NCBI GenBank assembly: GCA_046350375.1 | Contig: JAXMAO010000010.1 | Span: 62,001-126,000 of the forward strand | Source: JAXMAO01 sp046350375 | Lineage (GTDB): Bacteria > Planctomycetota > Phycisphaerae > UBA1845 > UTPLA1 | Direction: 5' to 3' | DNA length: 64,000 nt | Shown here: positions 8,901 through 17,658 of the stretch, piece after piece | Layout of the letters: every line of letters begins with the position of its first letter | Numbering within the stretch: position 1 is the stretch's first letter | Position numbers and translations under genes: made by a program | The notes under the pieces: generated by a model | Databases searched by the model: none | Seen by the model: the letters and a program-made list of their open reading frames with translations, nothing else | Told to the model about the DNA's origin: nothing

Positions 8901-9947
8901 TCACGCCTCCTCCGCGAGCTGGTTGTAGATTTCCACCAGGCTGATCTTCGCCGTGCAGGCGCGGTCGCACCGCCCGCACCCCACGCACCCCGGCACGCCG
9001 GCCCGCTCGGCGATCCAGCGCGCCTTGCGATTCACCCGGTGCCGCAGCCGCGCCGCCGCCGTCGGGCGGAAATTGTGCCCGCCCGCCACCTCCGCAAACG
9101 CCGGCAGCTGGCAGGCGTCCCACTCGCGCACCCGCCGGCCGCCGTGCAGATCCGTCGTCAGCTCGTCGCGCAGGTTGAAGCAGTAGCAGGTCGGGCAGAC
9201 CAGGTTGCAGCTTCCGCACGAATAACAGCGCGCCGCCGTCGCCTCCCACAGGAGCGAGTCGTACGACCGCTCCACCAGCGCCGGCAGCGCCTCCTTCGCC
9301 GTGGTCAGCCGCCGCGAAAACCGCCCCGCCTTGGCCCGTTGATAGCCTTCCAGCGCGCCCGCGTCTGCGTCGGTCACGGCGCGGGTCCGCCGGCCGTATT
9401 GCAGCCACTCGCGGCCCGCCGCCGTGCCATAGACCACCCCCAGCCGCGACCCCGGCGCGCCCGTCAGCCCGTAGAGCATCACGTCGAAGCCGGCGCTGGC
9501 GGCGTTCGTCCCCAGATCGGCGCAGAACGCGCTCTCGCAGCACGGGGCGATGCAATCCACCCCGACCACCAGCAGGTTGCGCCGCCGCGCCGCATAGTGC
9601 TCGTCACATCCGTTCGGCGAATCGAAGATCGCGTCCAGCAGGCGCAGCGCATGAACGTCGCACGGATGCACCCCCACGAGCGCCGTGGGCCGCTCGTCAA
9701 AGACCGGGCTCGCCACGAACGAGCGCCGCCCGCGCTGGAATCGAAACAGCGTGTCGGTCGGCGGAAAAACCACGCCGCGCGGACTGTAGACGCAGTACGT
9801 GAAGTCGAGATCGATCCGCGCGGCGTCGCTCACCTCTTCGTAGAAGTAGTGTCCGTCCCGCGCCACCGGCCCAACGATCCGCCGCTTCTTCGCCAGCTCG
9901 GCCACAACCGCCACGAAGTCCGACCGCTCAATGATCGCATCCAACAT
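8901..9947 (-). CDS. hydB: Hydrogenase beta subunit, 4Fe-4S protein
   Basis: HydB (348 residues) is an electron-transfer subunit of the sulfhydrogenase type, related to anaerobic sulfite reductase subunit A. Two C-terminal ferredoxin-like cysteine clusters are visible: CYSCGSCNLVCPTCYC (about 237-252) and CVGCGRCDRAC (about 326-336), each suited to a 4Fe-4S cluster; earlier cysteines in DCIAPCCESAFC may add another. ATG at 9947 is chosen because the conserved sequence MLDAIIERSDF starts there; the upstream open frame looks non-coding. About 150 bases separate it from the histidine kinase gene, the widest gap inside this operon, so a secondary promoter is possible. Confidence 0.92.
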   Translation of the reverse strand: MLDAIIERSDFVAVVAELAKKRRIVGPVARDGHYFYEEVSDAARIDLDFTYCVYSPRGVVFPPTDTLFRFQRGRRSFVASPVFDERPTALVGVHPCDVHALRLLDAIFDSPNGCDEHYAARRRNLLVVGVDCIAPCCESAFCADLGTNAASAGFDVMLYGLTGAPGSRLGVVYGTAAGREWLQYGRRTRAVTDADAGALEGYQRAKAGRFSRRLTTAKEALPALVERSYDSLLWEATAARCYSCGSCNLVCPTCYCFNLRDELTTDLHGGRRVREWDACQLPAFAEVAGGHNFRPTAAARLRHRVNRKARWIAERAGVPGCVGCGRCDRACTAKISLVEIYNQLAEEA

Positions 9948-10097
9948 GGCCGCGCTCCCGGGCGCCCCGCCACACGCCATCCTCGCAAGACCCGCGCCAC
10001 AATCGCCCGCCGCGATCGGATCGATCCGCCGCCAGCGCTCGCTCTTCAGCCCGCGAATCCCCCCGCGCGCCGGCCCTTTGCACACAACGACCGCCTG

Positions 10098-11588
10098 TTA
10101 GCGCGGCGGCGACGCCGCGGCCGAGCGCTCGCTCGCAAGGTCGCCGCCATTTGGCTGCGCGAAAGTTCGCATCTGGGCGAAATTTCCCGCATCGATCAGG
10201 CGCGGCAGCTCAATCGTGAATTCCGCCCCGCCGCCCGGGCGGTTGGCCGCACGAACGCTTCCGCCGGCCTGCTCGCACAGCGCCCGCACGATCGCCAGCC
10301 CCAGCCCGCTGCCGGCAATGCCGGCCGCGATTGCCGCATTGCCGCGCCGATAGGGTTCAAACAGCGTGGCGAGCTCCGCCGCGTCCACGCCCGGCCCGTT
10401 GTCGCGCACCGCGATCTGCACGCGCTGGTCGTCGACACGCGCCTCCACCAGCACGCGGCCGCCGCGCGGCGTGTACTTCAGCGCGTTGTCTATCAGGTTG
10501 CCGACCGAATCGCGCAGGTCGCCCGGCGCGAGCCGGCAGACCGCCCCGACCGCGTCCTGCGACAGCGACAGCGTGATGCCCTTCCGCTCCGCCAGGGCGC
10601 GGTACGAATCCACCACCGCCGCGACGCCGCTCGGAATCTCGACCTCGACGGTGGCGTCGCGCTGCCCCGGCTCGTCCTGCGCGCGGGCCAGCGTCAGCAA
10701 TCGCGCCACCTGCTCCAGTCCGTCGCCGCACCGCCGTTCAATGCGGTCGTACAGCTCGCGCGCCGCGCCCGGCGGCACGACTCCGTCGCGGAACAGACCG
10801 ATCAGCGTCTGCACCCCGGCCAGCGGGCTTTTCAGCTGGTGGGCCGCGTTCCGCATGAAATCGGCCCGGTGACGCTGCACCTCGCGCATCGCGCAGGTCG
10901 ACGCCTCGAGCGCCGCGTTCGCCCGCCGCAGATGCACCTCGCGCTCTTCCAGCCGCGCCGCGATCTGCACCGTGAAGTAGAGCACCCCCAGGACGGTCAC
11001 CGCCACGATGATGAATTTCCGCGCCAGGAAGCCCGCCGTCGGAATCCACGCGGCCGCGGTGCCGCCGTCGAACGGATGGTGCGTCGCCAGCCAGCCCGCC
11101 GCCTCGGCCGACAGCAGCCCCCCGTACAGCGCCGTCGCCCACAGCGCCATCGCCAGCGCCTGGCGCGGCCGCAGCAGCAATGCCGCGATCACCATGTGAT
11201 ACGTATATAGTGCCGCGACCGGGCTCTCCGACCCGCCCGTGTAGCGCACCATGCCCGTCAGCAGCGCCAGGTCGAGCGCAATCTGCCAGCAGGCCAATCG
11301 CGTCGGGCGGAACCGCGCTGCGCCGTCGCGCTTCGCGTCCGCCAGCCCGCGCCACACGCCGTTGCTCAGTGCCACCAGGCCGGTGATGACCCACAGCGCC
11401 GCCGGGCGATGCACCGGCCCGCACACCAGCCGCTCGACCAGCAGCGCGCCGGTCGCCGCCCCCACGAACAGCCAGCGCAGCCGGATGAACCAGTCCAGCC
11501 GCAGCAGCGCCAGCAGCGACTCGGCGCGCTGCCCGTCGTGCGGAACGCGCAGCAACCCGCCCCACGATTCCGCGACCCGCGACTCCAT
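10098..11588 (-). CDS. Membrane-bound sensor histidine kinase
   Basis: The 496-residue protein has about six hydrophobic segments in its first 210 residues with no recognisable periplasmic sensor domain, then a histidine kinase core: H-box RNAAHQLKSPLAG with H250, N-box N364 in GNLIDNALKY, G1 DNGPG (396-400) and G2 GSGLGLA (427-433). It would phosphorylate a response regulator in answer to a membrane, redox or ligand signal. Its gene follows the receiver protein by 21 bases and precedes hydB, so it is part of the hydrogenase operon and probably governs hydrogen metabolism; this is inference from position. The regulator it acts on could be the neighbouring receiver or the sigma-54 regulator at 898-2298. 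Confidence 0.9.
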   Translation of the reverse strand: MESRVAESWGGLLRVPHDGQRAESLLALLRLDWFIRLRWLFVGAATGALLVERLVCGPVHRPAALWVITGLVALSNGVWRGLADAKRDGAARFRPTRLACWQIALDLALLTGMVRYTGGSESPVAALYTYHMVIAALLLRPRQALAMALWATALYGGLLSAEAAGWLATHHPFDGGTAAAWIPTAGFLARKFIIVAVTVLGVLYFTVQIAARLEEREVHLRRANAALEASTCAMREVQRHRADFMRNAAHQLKSPLAGVQTLIGLFRDGVVPPGAARELYDRIERRCGDGLEQVARLLTLARAQDEPGQRDATVEVEIPSGVAAVVDSYRALAERKGITLSLSQDAVGAVCRLAPGDLRDSVGNLIDNALKYTPRGGRVLVEARVDDQRVQIAVRDNGPGVDAAELATLFEPYRRGNAAIAAGIAGSGLGLAIVRALCEQAGGSVRAANRPGGGAEFTIELPRLIDAGNFAQMRTFAQPNGGDLASERSAAASPPR

Positions 11589-11609
11589 TCGGCCGCCTCG
11601 TCTGCCCGC

Positions 11610-12023
11610 CTAGGGCATCGCCCGCGCTGCCGCGCCGTGCAACACGTCGTCCACCGTGCGACGCAGCGTCGCCGCGTCGATCGGCTTGCTCAGGAACCGC
11701 TCCACGGGCAGGTAGGCCGAGCCGGCCTCGCGCGCGAAGTCGATGCCCGTCGCATCGCCGATCGCCGAGATCATCACGATCGGCACATGCGCGAGCTGCT
11801 CGTCCGAGCGAAAGTCGTACGCCACGTGAAAGCCTTCGCTCGGCGAGGAGAGCATCACGTCCAGCAGGAGCAGGGCCGGGCGAATCTCGTGCGCCGCGGC
11901 CAGCCCCGCCGGACCGGTCAGACAGCACCGCACGCGATAGCCCATCGGCTCCAGCATCAGCCGCACCGCCGTGTGCATGTCCGGATCGTCATCAATCAGC
12001 AGGATGTCTTCCGAGTCTCCCAT
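11610..12023 (-). CDS. Single-domain response regulator (CheY-like)
   Basis: The protein is 137 residues and consists only of a receiver: acidic triad in ILLIDDDPDMH (about 6-16), phospho-acceptor Asp in LLLLDVMLSS, conserved Ser in VMISA and Lys in FLSKPID. No output domain follows, so it must act through protein contacts or as a phosphate relay. ATG at 12023 is chosen because the receiver fold begins four residues later. It lies between the broken hypE and the histidine kinase, its likely partner, on the hydrogenase operon. Confidence 0.9.
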   Translation of the reverse strand: MGDSEDILLIDDDPDMHTAVRLMLEPMGYRVRCCLTGPAGLAAAHEIRPALLLLDVMLSSPSEGFHVAYDFRSDEQLAHVPIVMISAIGDATGIDFAREAGSAYLPVERFLSKPIDAATLRRTVDDVLHGAAARAMP

Positions 12024-12129
12024 GGCAGCCTCCCGGGCTCGACCGGCCGAATGTCGTTGCTGGACGGCCGGCCGTCGCCCCCGACCCGATGTGTCTTGTC
12101 GCCGTCCGCGGCGCGTCGCGCGGCCGACC

Positions 12130-13202
12130 TCAGCAGATCCGTGGCTGCTCCTCTCCATACGGACGCTGCACGATCCGCCGCCCACCGGCGACCGTGCACA
12201 GCTCGACCAGCGGCGGCGTCGCCGCGGTCAGCCGTCCGATGATCGCCGCGCGCATACAGCGCGTGGCCACGCAGCGCTTCGAGCGCTCGGCGTCGTCACG
12301 CGCTTCAACGCACCAGCTTGCCCTCGTTCGCCAGCGTCAGCGGATCCAGACCAGCATGGCCGCCGCGTGGGCAGTCGCGGCACTTTCCGGCACGCGCGCC
12401 CTCGTCGATCTCCACGCTCAGCCCGCTGTGCTCGCACAGGTCCGCCAGCACGCCCGCCAGCCCGCCGCGTCGGATCGCGCATGAACCGCACCGCCGCGCC
12501 CGACGCCAGCAGCGCCCGCCAGCTCGTCGCGGCGCGCGTCGCTCAGCGCTTCAGCCGCGGCTCGAACTCGATCCCCTCGCCATGAAACGGGATCGCCAGC
12601 GCGTGCTCGCCGATCGGACCGCTCAGCACCACCGCGTCGCCGACCCGCACCCGCTCCAGCCCCAGCTCCACCCCCGGCCGCATCCGCCCCACGCCCGCCG
12701 TGTTGATCATCACGCCGTCGCCGTCGCCGCCGCGCCTCGATCACCTTCGTATCGCCCGTCACCACCCGCACGCCGGCCGCGTCCGCCGCCGCCGCCGCCG
12801 ACGCCAGGATGCGGTCGAGCACCGACATCGGCAGCCCTTCCTCGAGAATCAGTCCCAGGCTCAGCGCCTCCGGCGTCGCCCCCATCACCGCCAGGTCGTT
12901 CACCGTGCCGCACACCGCCAGCCGGCCGATGTCGCCGCCCGGAAACTCCACCGGCGTCACCACGTACGAGTCGGTCGTGAAGACCAGCCGCCCGGCCGAC
13001 CAGGCCAGCACCGCGCCGTCGACAGCGGCAGCAGCACCGTTCGAAAACCGCGGCACGATGTGGTCGCGGATCAGCCGATTCATCAGCTCGCCGCCGCCGC
13101 GTGCGCCAGCCGCACCCGCTCACCCGCCGCGCCGCCGTCATTCGTGGCGGCGCCGGGCTGCGGCAACTCCTCCGTTACGCGCCCGTGGCGCGGCGCCGTC
13201 AT
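12130..13202 (-). pseudogene. hypE: hypE, hydrogenase maturation factor, broken by multiple frame changes
   Basis: HypE dehydrates the carbamoyl group made by HypF to cyanide on its C-terminal cysteine for the Fe(CN)2CO centre. All its landmarks can be found in order, but in different frames: TTDSYVV and PGGDIGRLAVCGTVNDLAVMGA, VVTGDTKVIE, then GDGDGVMINTAGVG, GAAVRFMRDPTR, GLAGVLADL, GLDPLTLANEGKLV, and the C-terminal PYGEEQPRIC with the cyanide-carrying cysteine, ending at TGA 12130-12132. At least eight single- or two-base shifts are needed, near 13095, 12730, 12553, 12517, 12466, 12400, 12353 and 12308. The ATG at 13202 overlaps the hypD stop (TGATG), and the N-terminal ATP site (RLAHG-GG) itself spans the first shift. 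Sequencing error is the likeliest cause, since hypC, hypD, hypF and the hydrogenase genes are intact. Confidence 0.88.
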
Positions 13203-14317
13203 CACGCCGTCGCTGGACATCGCCGCACCTCCGCATTCGAGCGGCGCGGCGTCACGCCGCCGAACCGATACCACGCCGCGCACGTGCCCTCGCCGCTGAC
13301 CATGCACGGCCCGATCGGCCGCGCCGGCGTGCACGCCTCGCCGAACAGCGCACACTCCGGCGGCTCGCACTGCCCGCAGATCACCTCGCCGCAGCGACAC
13401 CCGGGCGGATCAACGTCGTCTCCCGGCGCCAGGCCGAACCGCCGCAGCGCGTCGAACCGCGCGAACTCCGCCCGTAGCGCCAGCCCGCTCTGGTCAATCG
13501 ACCCCAGGCCGCGCCACGCCGTCGAGACCGGCTCGAACACCCGCGCCAGCAGGCCGAGCGCCACGCCGTTTCCGCTCGCGCTCACCACCGCCGGATAGCC
13601 GTTCTCCAGCCGCGCCTCGCCGCGCTCCACCTGCCGCACCAGGCGCACCAGCGCCGCCACGATCTCGCGCGGCTCGAACCCCGCTACGACGCACGGCCTT
13701 GCGAACCGCGCCACCACCGGCCGATAGGCCTCCGCCCCGACGATCACGCTGACGTGCCCGGGGCAGAGAAACCCGTCGATCGCCACCGCCCCCGCCTCGA
13801 GCAGCGCCACCATCGCCGGGACGACGCGCTTGTGGAACGACAGCACGCAGAAGTTCTCGACCCCCTGCCGGGCCGCCTCGAGCACCACCGCCGCCGTCGC
13901 CGGCGCGGTCGTCTCGAACCCCACGCCGAGAAAGACCACGGTCGTCCCCGGGGCGCCCTGCGCCAGCTCCAGCGCCCGCCACGCCGAGGTCACCACGCGA
14001 ATCCGCCCACCCGCGCCGCGCCGCTCTTCCAGGCTTCCACTGCGCCCCGGAACCCGCAGCATGTCGCCATAGGTCGCGACCGTCACGTCCGGCCGCGCCA
14101 CCAGCGCGACCGCCGCGTCGATCTGCCCCTGCGCCGTCACGCAGACCGGACAGCCCGGCCCGCTGATCAGCCGCAGGTTGGCCGGAAACAGCGCCCGCAG
14201 CCCGGACCGGAATACCGCCACCGTGTGCGTGCCGCACACCTCCATCATGCGCACCGGCCGGCCGATCCGCCCGCAACGCGCCGCCAGCTCGCTCCGCAAC
14301 TCGCTCAGCGACTTCAC
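13202..14317 (-). CDS. hypD: HypD, Fe-S scaffold for hydrogenase Fe(CN)2CO assembly
   Basis: HypD (371 residues) with HypC builds the iron-cyanide-carbonyl unit. Its hallmarks are present: MEVCGTHT (ligand Cys), SGPGCPVCVT, CPGHVSVI, ENGYPAVVSASGNGVA and the C-terminal 4Fe-4S and redox cysteines (GCRCGEVICGQCEPPEC, then GPCMVSGEGTC). The GTG at 14317 overlaps the hypC TGA (GTGA) and is preferred because the family N-terminus (KSLSELRSELA) begins directly after it. The stop overlaps the hypE start. Confidence 0.93.
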   Translation of the reverse strand: MKSLSELRSELAARCGRIGRPVRMMEVCGTHTVAVFRSGLRALFPANLRLISGPGCPVCVTAQGQIDAAVALVARPDVTVATYGDMLRVPGRSGSLEERRGAGGRIRVVTSAWRALELAQGAPGTTVVFLGVGFETTAPATAAVVLEAARQGVENFCVLSFHKRVVPAMVALLEAGAVAIDGFLCPGHVSVIVGAEAYRPVVARFARPCVVAGFEPREIVAALVRLVRQVERGEARLENGYPAVVSASGNGVALGLLARVFEPVSTAWRGLGSIDQSGLALRAEFARFDALRRFGLAPGDDVDPPGCRCGEVICGQCEPPECALFGEACTPARPIGPCMVSGEGTCAAWYRFGGVTPRRSNAEVRRCPATA

Positions 14318-14586
14318 CGCGAAGACTCCGCATCGGCGCGCGGCTCTGCCGCGCCGTCCGGCTCGTCCGTTTCGTCCCAGCGCGACCGGCGCAGATAGTT
14401 CCACGTCCGCCGTGCCTCGACCTCGTCGATCGTCGCGATGGAAAACCCCGCGTGCACCAGCACCCAGTCGCCGGGCGCGGCCTCCGGCGTCAGCACGGTT
14501 CGAATCGACAGGCGATTGCCCCCGAGCTCCACGGTCGCCGCTTCTTCCGACCGCGACACGATCCGCGCCGGAATCGCCAGGCACAT
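14314..14586 (-). CDS. hypC: HypC, hydrogenase assembly chaperone
   Basis: HypC (90 residues) binds iron through its second residue, a cysteine, forms a complex with HypD, and carries the Fe unit to the large subunit. The start MCLAIPARIV is diagnostic, and GDWVLVHAGFSIATIDEVEA completes the barrel. The last 20 or so residues are a polar, acidic tail. It starts 16 bases after the hypF fragment gene and overlaps hypD by four bases. Confidence 0.95.
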   Translation of the reverse strand: MCLAIPARIVSRSEEAATVELGGNRLSIRTVLTPEAAPGDWVLVHAGFSIATIDEVEARRTWNYLRRSRWDETDEPDGAAEPRADAESSR

Positions 14587-14602
14587 GTTCGATCCTCGCC
14601 CG

Positions 14603-15712
14603 CTACCGCGCGGCGCCCTTTGGCCGACTCGCCGCGTGCGCCGCCGCCACCGCCGCCTGCCCGAGCGCCAGCCCGGCGTCGCCGAACGGCTGCCGCACCG
14701 GCAGCACCACGCTCAGCCGCCGTTCTTCCAGCAGAGCGCGGGTCCGCGACAGCAGGCGCGCGTTCACAAAACACCCTCCTGCCAGCGCCACGCGTCGCAG
14801 ACCCGCCATGTCGCACGTCATGCCGGCGCCGTCCGCCAGCATGTGCGCCAGCGTCTCGTGCCACCGCGCCGCAACGCTCTCGATGGTTCCCCCCGCGCCA
14901 ACGTCCTCCACCAGCGCTTCGATTGCCGGCGACAGCGAGACCTCAAACGTCCGGCCGTGCAGCAGCGTGTGATAGGGATAGGGTGGCGCCGCGCCCGACC
15001 CCGCGGCCGATTCGAGCGCCGCCGCCGCCTCGGCCTCGTGCGTATTCCGCTCGCACAGCCCCAGCAGGTAGCTCGCGCCGTCAAAGACCCGCCCCAGGCT
15101 CGACGTCGCCGGCGACTGCACGGTCCGCGACAGCATCGTCTCGGCGCAGGCCAGGTCGTTCGCCGGCACGCGCGCAAACAGATGCCCGGCACGCCGCCGC
15201 CACTGGTCGCCAAACGTCCCCACTGTCAGCGCCAGCGCCGGCCGCCAGGTCTCGATCGCCGCCGCATCGCCACCCAGCAGCGCGAAATAACTCAGGTGCC
15301 CGAGCCGCTCGAACTGCCCGCCTTCAACCACCAGGAACTCGCAGCCCCACGATGCGCCGTCGCTGCCATAGCCCACGCCGTCGCACGCAATGCCCACGAT
15401 CGGCAGCAGGTCGCCATGCTCGGCCGCCACCGCCGCCACGTGCGCGTGATGATGCTGCACCGCCAGCGTCGGCGACCCCAGGCTCTGCGCCAGCGCCGTC
15501 GTCAGCCATTGCGGATGCAGGTCGTGCGCCACCAGGTCCCAGTGACCCACCGCCGATTCCAGCGCGCTGATCGCCGCCCGGTAGCGCCGATAGTTCTCCA
15601 CGTCCGACAGCGCGCCGCACTCCGGCCCCAGCCGCCACCCGCTGCCGTCGCACACGCACGCGCGCGACTTCGTGTCCGCCCCCATCGCCAGGATGCGCTT
15701 GTCGGTCCGCAT
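14603..15712 (-). CDS. hypF: HypF C-terminal (Kae1-like) carbamoyltransferase domain protein
   Basis: Full HypF (about 750 residues) has acylphosphatase, zinc-finger, YrdC-like and Kae1-like parts and moves a carbamoyl group to HypE. Only the last part is here (369 residues): ILAMGADTKS near the start, HDLHPQWLTTA, the metal site VQHHHAHVAA, GIACDGVGYGSDGASWG, AGGCFVNARLL and FGDAGLALGQA. The upstream open frame contains no zinc-finger cysteine pairs or YrdC signature, so this is not a mis-chosen start. The carbamoyl-adenylate-forming half must be encoded elsewhere or replaced. ATG at 15712 is the first codon before the conserved domain; no ribosome site is obvious. It is the first gene of the hydrogenase operon. 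Confidence 0.88.
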   Translation of the reverse strand: MRTDKRILAMGADTKSRACVCDGSGWRLGPECGALSDVENYRRYRAAISALESAVGHWDLVAHDLHPQWLTTALAQSLGSPTLAVQHHHAHVAAVAAEHGDLLPIVGIACDGVGYGSDGASWGCEFLVVEGGQFERLGHLSYFALLGGDAAAIETWRPALALTVGTFGDQWRRRAGHLFARVPANDLACAETMLSRTVQSPATSSLGRVFDGASYLLGLCERNTHEAEAAAALESAAGSGAAPPYPYHTLLHGRTFEVSLSPAIEALVEDVGAGGTIESVAARWHETLAHMLADGAGMTCDMAGLRRVALAGGCFVNARLLSRTRALLEERRLSVVLPVRQPFGDAGLALGQAAVAAAHAASRPKGAAR

Positions 15713-16190
15713 GCGTATCCGAAGATCTGCGCCGCCCTTGGCCGAACCGCGCCCGCCGGCCCACGTTCCGGCGGGTCCGTCGATCGCCCGCCGCACTTCG
15801 CGCCGCCGCCGGCTCGGGCCGGCGTTCCGACGAACGTGATGGCTCTCGACCGGCCTGGGACGTCGCGTCTGCATGGCGCATCCCGCCGCGGTGCACCATG
15901 CAACTCGCGGACCAGCCCGGGCCGCGTTCGCCACGACCGCTAAGTCGACTCCGTTCGTCTGGAACTGCTCGCGACCGGTCGAAGCGCCGCGCACCGCCAT
16001 GCCGAAAGACGCGGACTGCCGGCCCGCCAGCGCTCGCGCAAACGTCGCGCCGGACGCCGCTGTGGCGCGCGAGCCGACTGTGGAAAATTTTCCGCAAACC
16101 CCCAGCCGCGCGAGCGCTCGGGTGACGCCGTCGCGCCCCACTCGCCGGCCGATTGTTGTGCAATCGCAGAAAAGAACCGCGCGCCCGCCG
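15713..16190. other. 478-base non-coding stretch upstream of the hydrogenase operon
   Basis: No protein-like frame was found on either strand. It separates the M28 peptidase gene (ending at 16191, same strand) from hypF and should hold the hydrogenase operon promoter. No clear sigma-70 or sigma-54 (GG...GC) promoter could be assigned. The one notable signal is the AT-rich palindrome at 16082-16093. Confidence 0.6.
16082..16093. promoter_or_regulatory. Perfect 12-base palindrome, possible operator
   Basis: GGAAAATTTTCC is a perfect palindrome and by far the most AT-rich run in this GC-rich intergenic stretch, about 370 bases upstream of hypF. It could be a regulator-binding or promoter UP site. 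Function is a guess. Confidence 0.3.
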
Positions 16191-17627
16191 CTATTCCCCG
16201 ATCCGCCGCGGCGTCTCCGCCAGGAAGTACGCCATCGTCGCCAGTGCCGCGACGCACTGCTGCAGGTCGTGCCGGTCGATCTTGTCGAACGTGTCGGCCG
16301 GCGTGTGGTGATAGTCGAAGTAGTGCGACCCTTCGACCGACAGCCCCAGCAGCACGCAGCCCGATTTCTCCCACGGGCTCAGGTCAGCCCCCGATCCGCC
16401 GGCGTGCATCTCCGTCGCCCCGATGCTCCGCAGCAACTCGGCCGCGCCCGCCAGCCGCCCACCGACCCGCGCCGTCTGCGACGCGCTTGCACACTCATAT
16501 CCGAACCCGAGCGGCCGGAATGCCCCTGAATCACACTCGATTGCCGCGACGTGCTGCTTCGCCTCGGCGGCGTGCCGGCCGAAATAGGCCCGGCCGCCCG
16601 CCAGCCCGTTCTCCTCGTTCGTCCACAGCACCACGCGAATCGTCCGCCGCGGCGTCAGCTTCAGTTGCCGCAGCACCGTCAGCGCCTCCATCGCCATGGC
16701 GCAGCCGGCGCCGTCGTCGTGCGCCCCCTGTCCCACGTCCCACGAGTCGATGTGCCCGCCGATCACGACGACCTCTTCCGGCCGCTCGCGCCCGCGCAGC
16801 TCACCGACCACGTTCGCCGACATCGCCGGCGCCGGCTCGGTGTGCGCCTCCATCTCCAGCCGCACCGCCACGCGCTGCCCGCGCGTTGTCAGCCGCGAGA
16901 TCATCGCCGCGTCTTCGGTCGAGAGCGCCGCCGCCGGAATCTTCGCGACGCCCTCTTCGTAGCGCATCGCCCCGGTGTGCGGCGTCCGCAGGCTGTGGGC
17001 CGTCACCGAGCGGATCAGGCACGCCACCGCCCCCTTCTTCGCCGCCAGCGACGCCCCCTTGCCGCGAAACCGCACGGTCTCGCCATATCGCGCGCCGTGC
17101 GCCGCGTCGAACGGCGGCATCGGATTGTCAAACAGCACGATCCGCCCGGCCGCGCCGCTGCCCAGCCGCTCCAGCTCGGCCTCGTCGTGCACCACTTTCA
17201 CCTCGGCGCTGATTCCGCCCGGCGGCGTCGCCACCGAGCCGCCCAGCCCGAGCATCGCCATCGGCATCGCCCGCGGCTCGACCAGCTCGCACGACTCACG
17301 CCCGCGCACCCAGTGCACCACCGACACCGGCTCGAGCGCCACCGCCTCGTGGCCGTCGGCCCGCAGCGTCGCCGCCGCCCAGCGCGTCGCCGCCGCCAGC
17401 GCTTCCGAGCCGCTCACGCGATGGCCGATGTCGTCGCACAATTGCTCGAGCTTGCGATAGGCGCCATCCGTCTCGCGGCAGTGGACTGCGATCCGCTCGG
17501 CGGCCGCACGATAGGAAGACCACTCGGCGTCGCCGACGCCGATTTCGCGCAGCGCCGCACGCTCGGCGCAGCCGGCCAGAAACGTCGACCCCGCGACCAG
17601 CCACCCGCACACTGCCGAGCTGCGCAT
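16191..17627 (-). CDS. M28 family metallopeptidase, lipoprotein
   Basis: This 478-residue zinc aminopeptidase or carboxypeptidase-like enzyme is probably exported: the start MRSSAVCGWLVAGSTFLAGC is a lipoprotein signal with the lipobox LAGC. The M28 zinc ligands are visible: GGHIDSWDVGQGAHDDGAG (His and Asp), NEENG (catalytic Glu pair), ECDSG (Asp) and the final His in YHHTPADTFDKID. Between signal and catalytic domain is an inserted PA-like region (about 140-250), typical of this subgroup. ATG at 17627 is preferred since AGGGGAAAG precedes it. It would degrade peptides in the periplasm. It starts 31 bases after the next gene upstream and may share its operon. Confidence 0.9.
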   Translation of the reverse strand: MRSSAVCGWLVAGSTFLAGCAERAALREIGVGDAEWSSYRAAAERIAVHCRETDGAYRKLEQLCDDIGHRVSGSEALAAATRWAAATLRADGHEAVALEPVSVVHWVRGRESCELVEPRAMPMAMLGLGGSVATPPGGISAEVKVVHDEAELERLGSGAAGRIVLFDNPMPPFDAAHGARYGETVRFRGKGASLAAKKGAVACLIRSVTAHSLRTPHTGAMRYEEGVAKIPAAALSTEDAAMISRLTTRGQRVAVRLEMEAHTEPAPAMSANVVGELRGRERPEEVVVIGGHIDSWDVGQGAHDDGAGCAMAMEALTVLRQLKLTPRRTIRVVLWTNEENGLAGGRAYFGRHAAEAKQHVAAIECDSGAFRPLGFGYECASASQTARVGGRLAGAAELLRSIGATEMHAGGSGADLSPWEKSGCVLLGLSVEGSHYFDYHHTPADTFDKIDRHDLQQCVAALATMAYFLAETPRRIGE

Positions 17628-17658
17628 TGCTTTCCCCTGCCCGCCCGCCGCCGGCGCT

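Noticed and set aside
15713..16141. Upstream open frame as the missing first half of HypF
   Set aside because: It has no acylphosphatase signature, no zinc-finger CxxC pairs and no YrdC motif; composition is like non-coding DNA.
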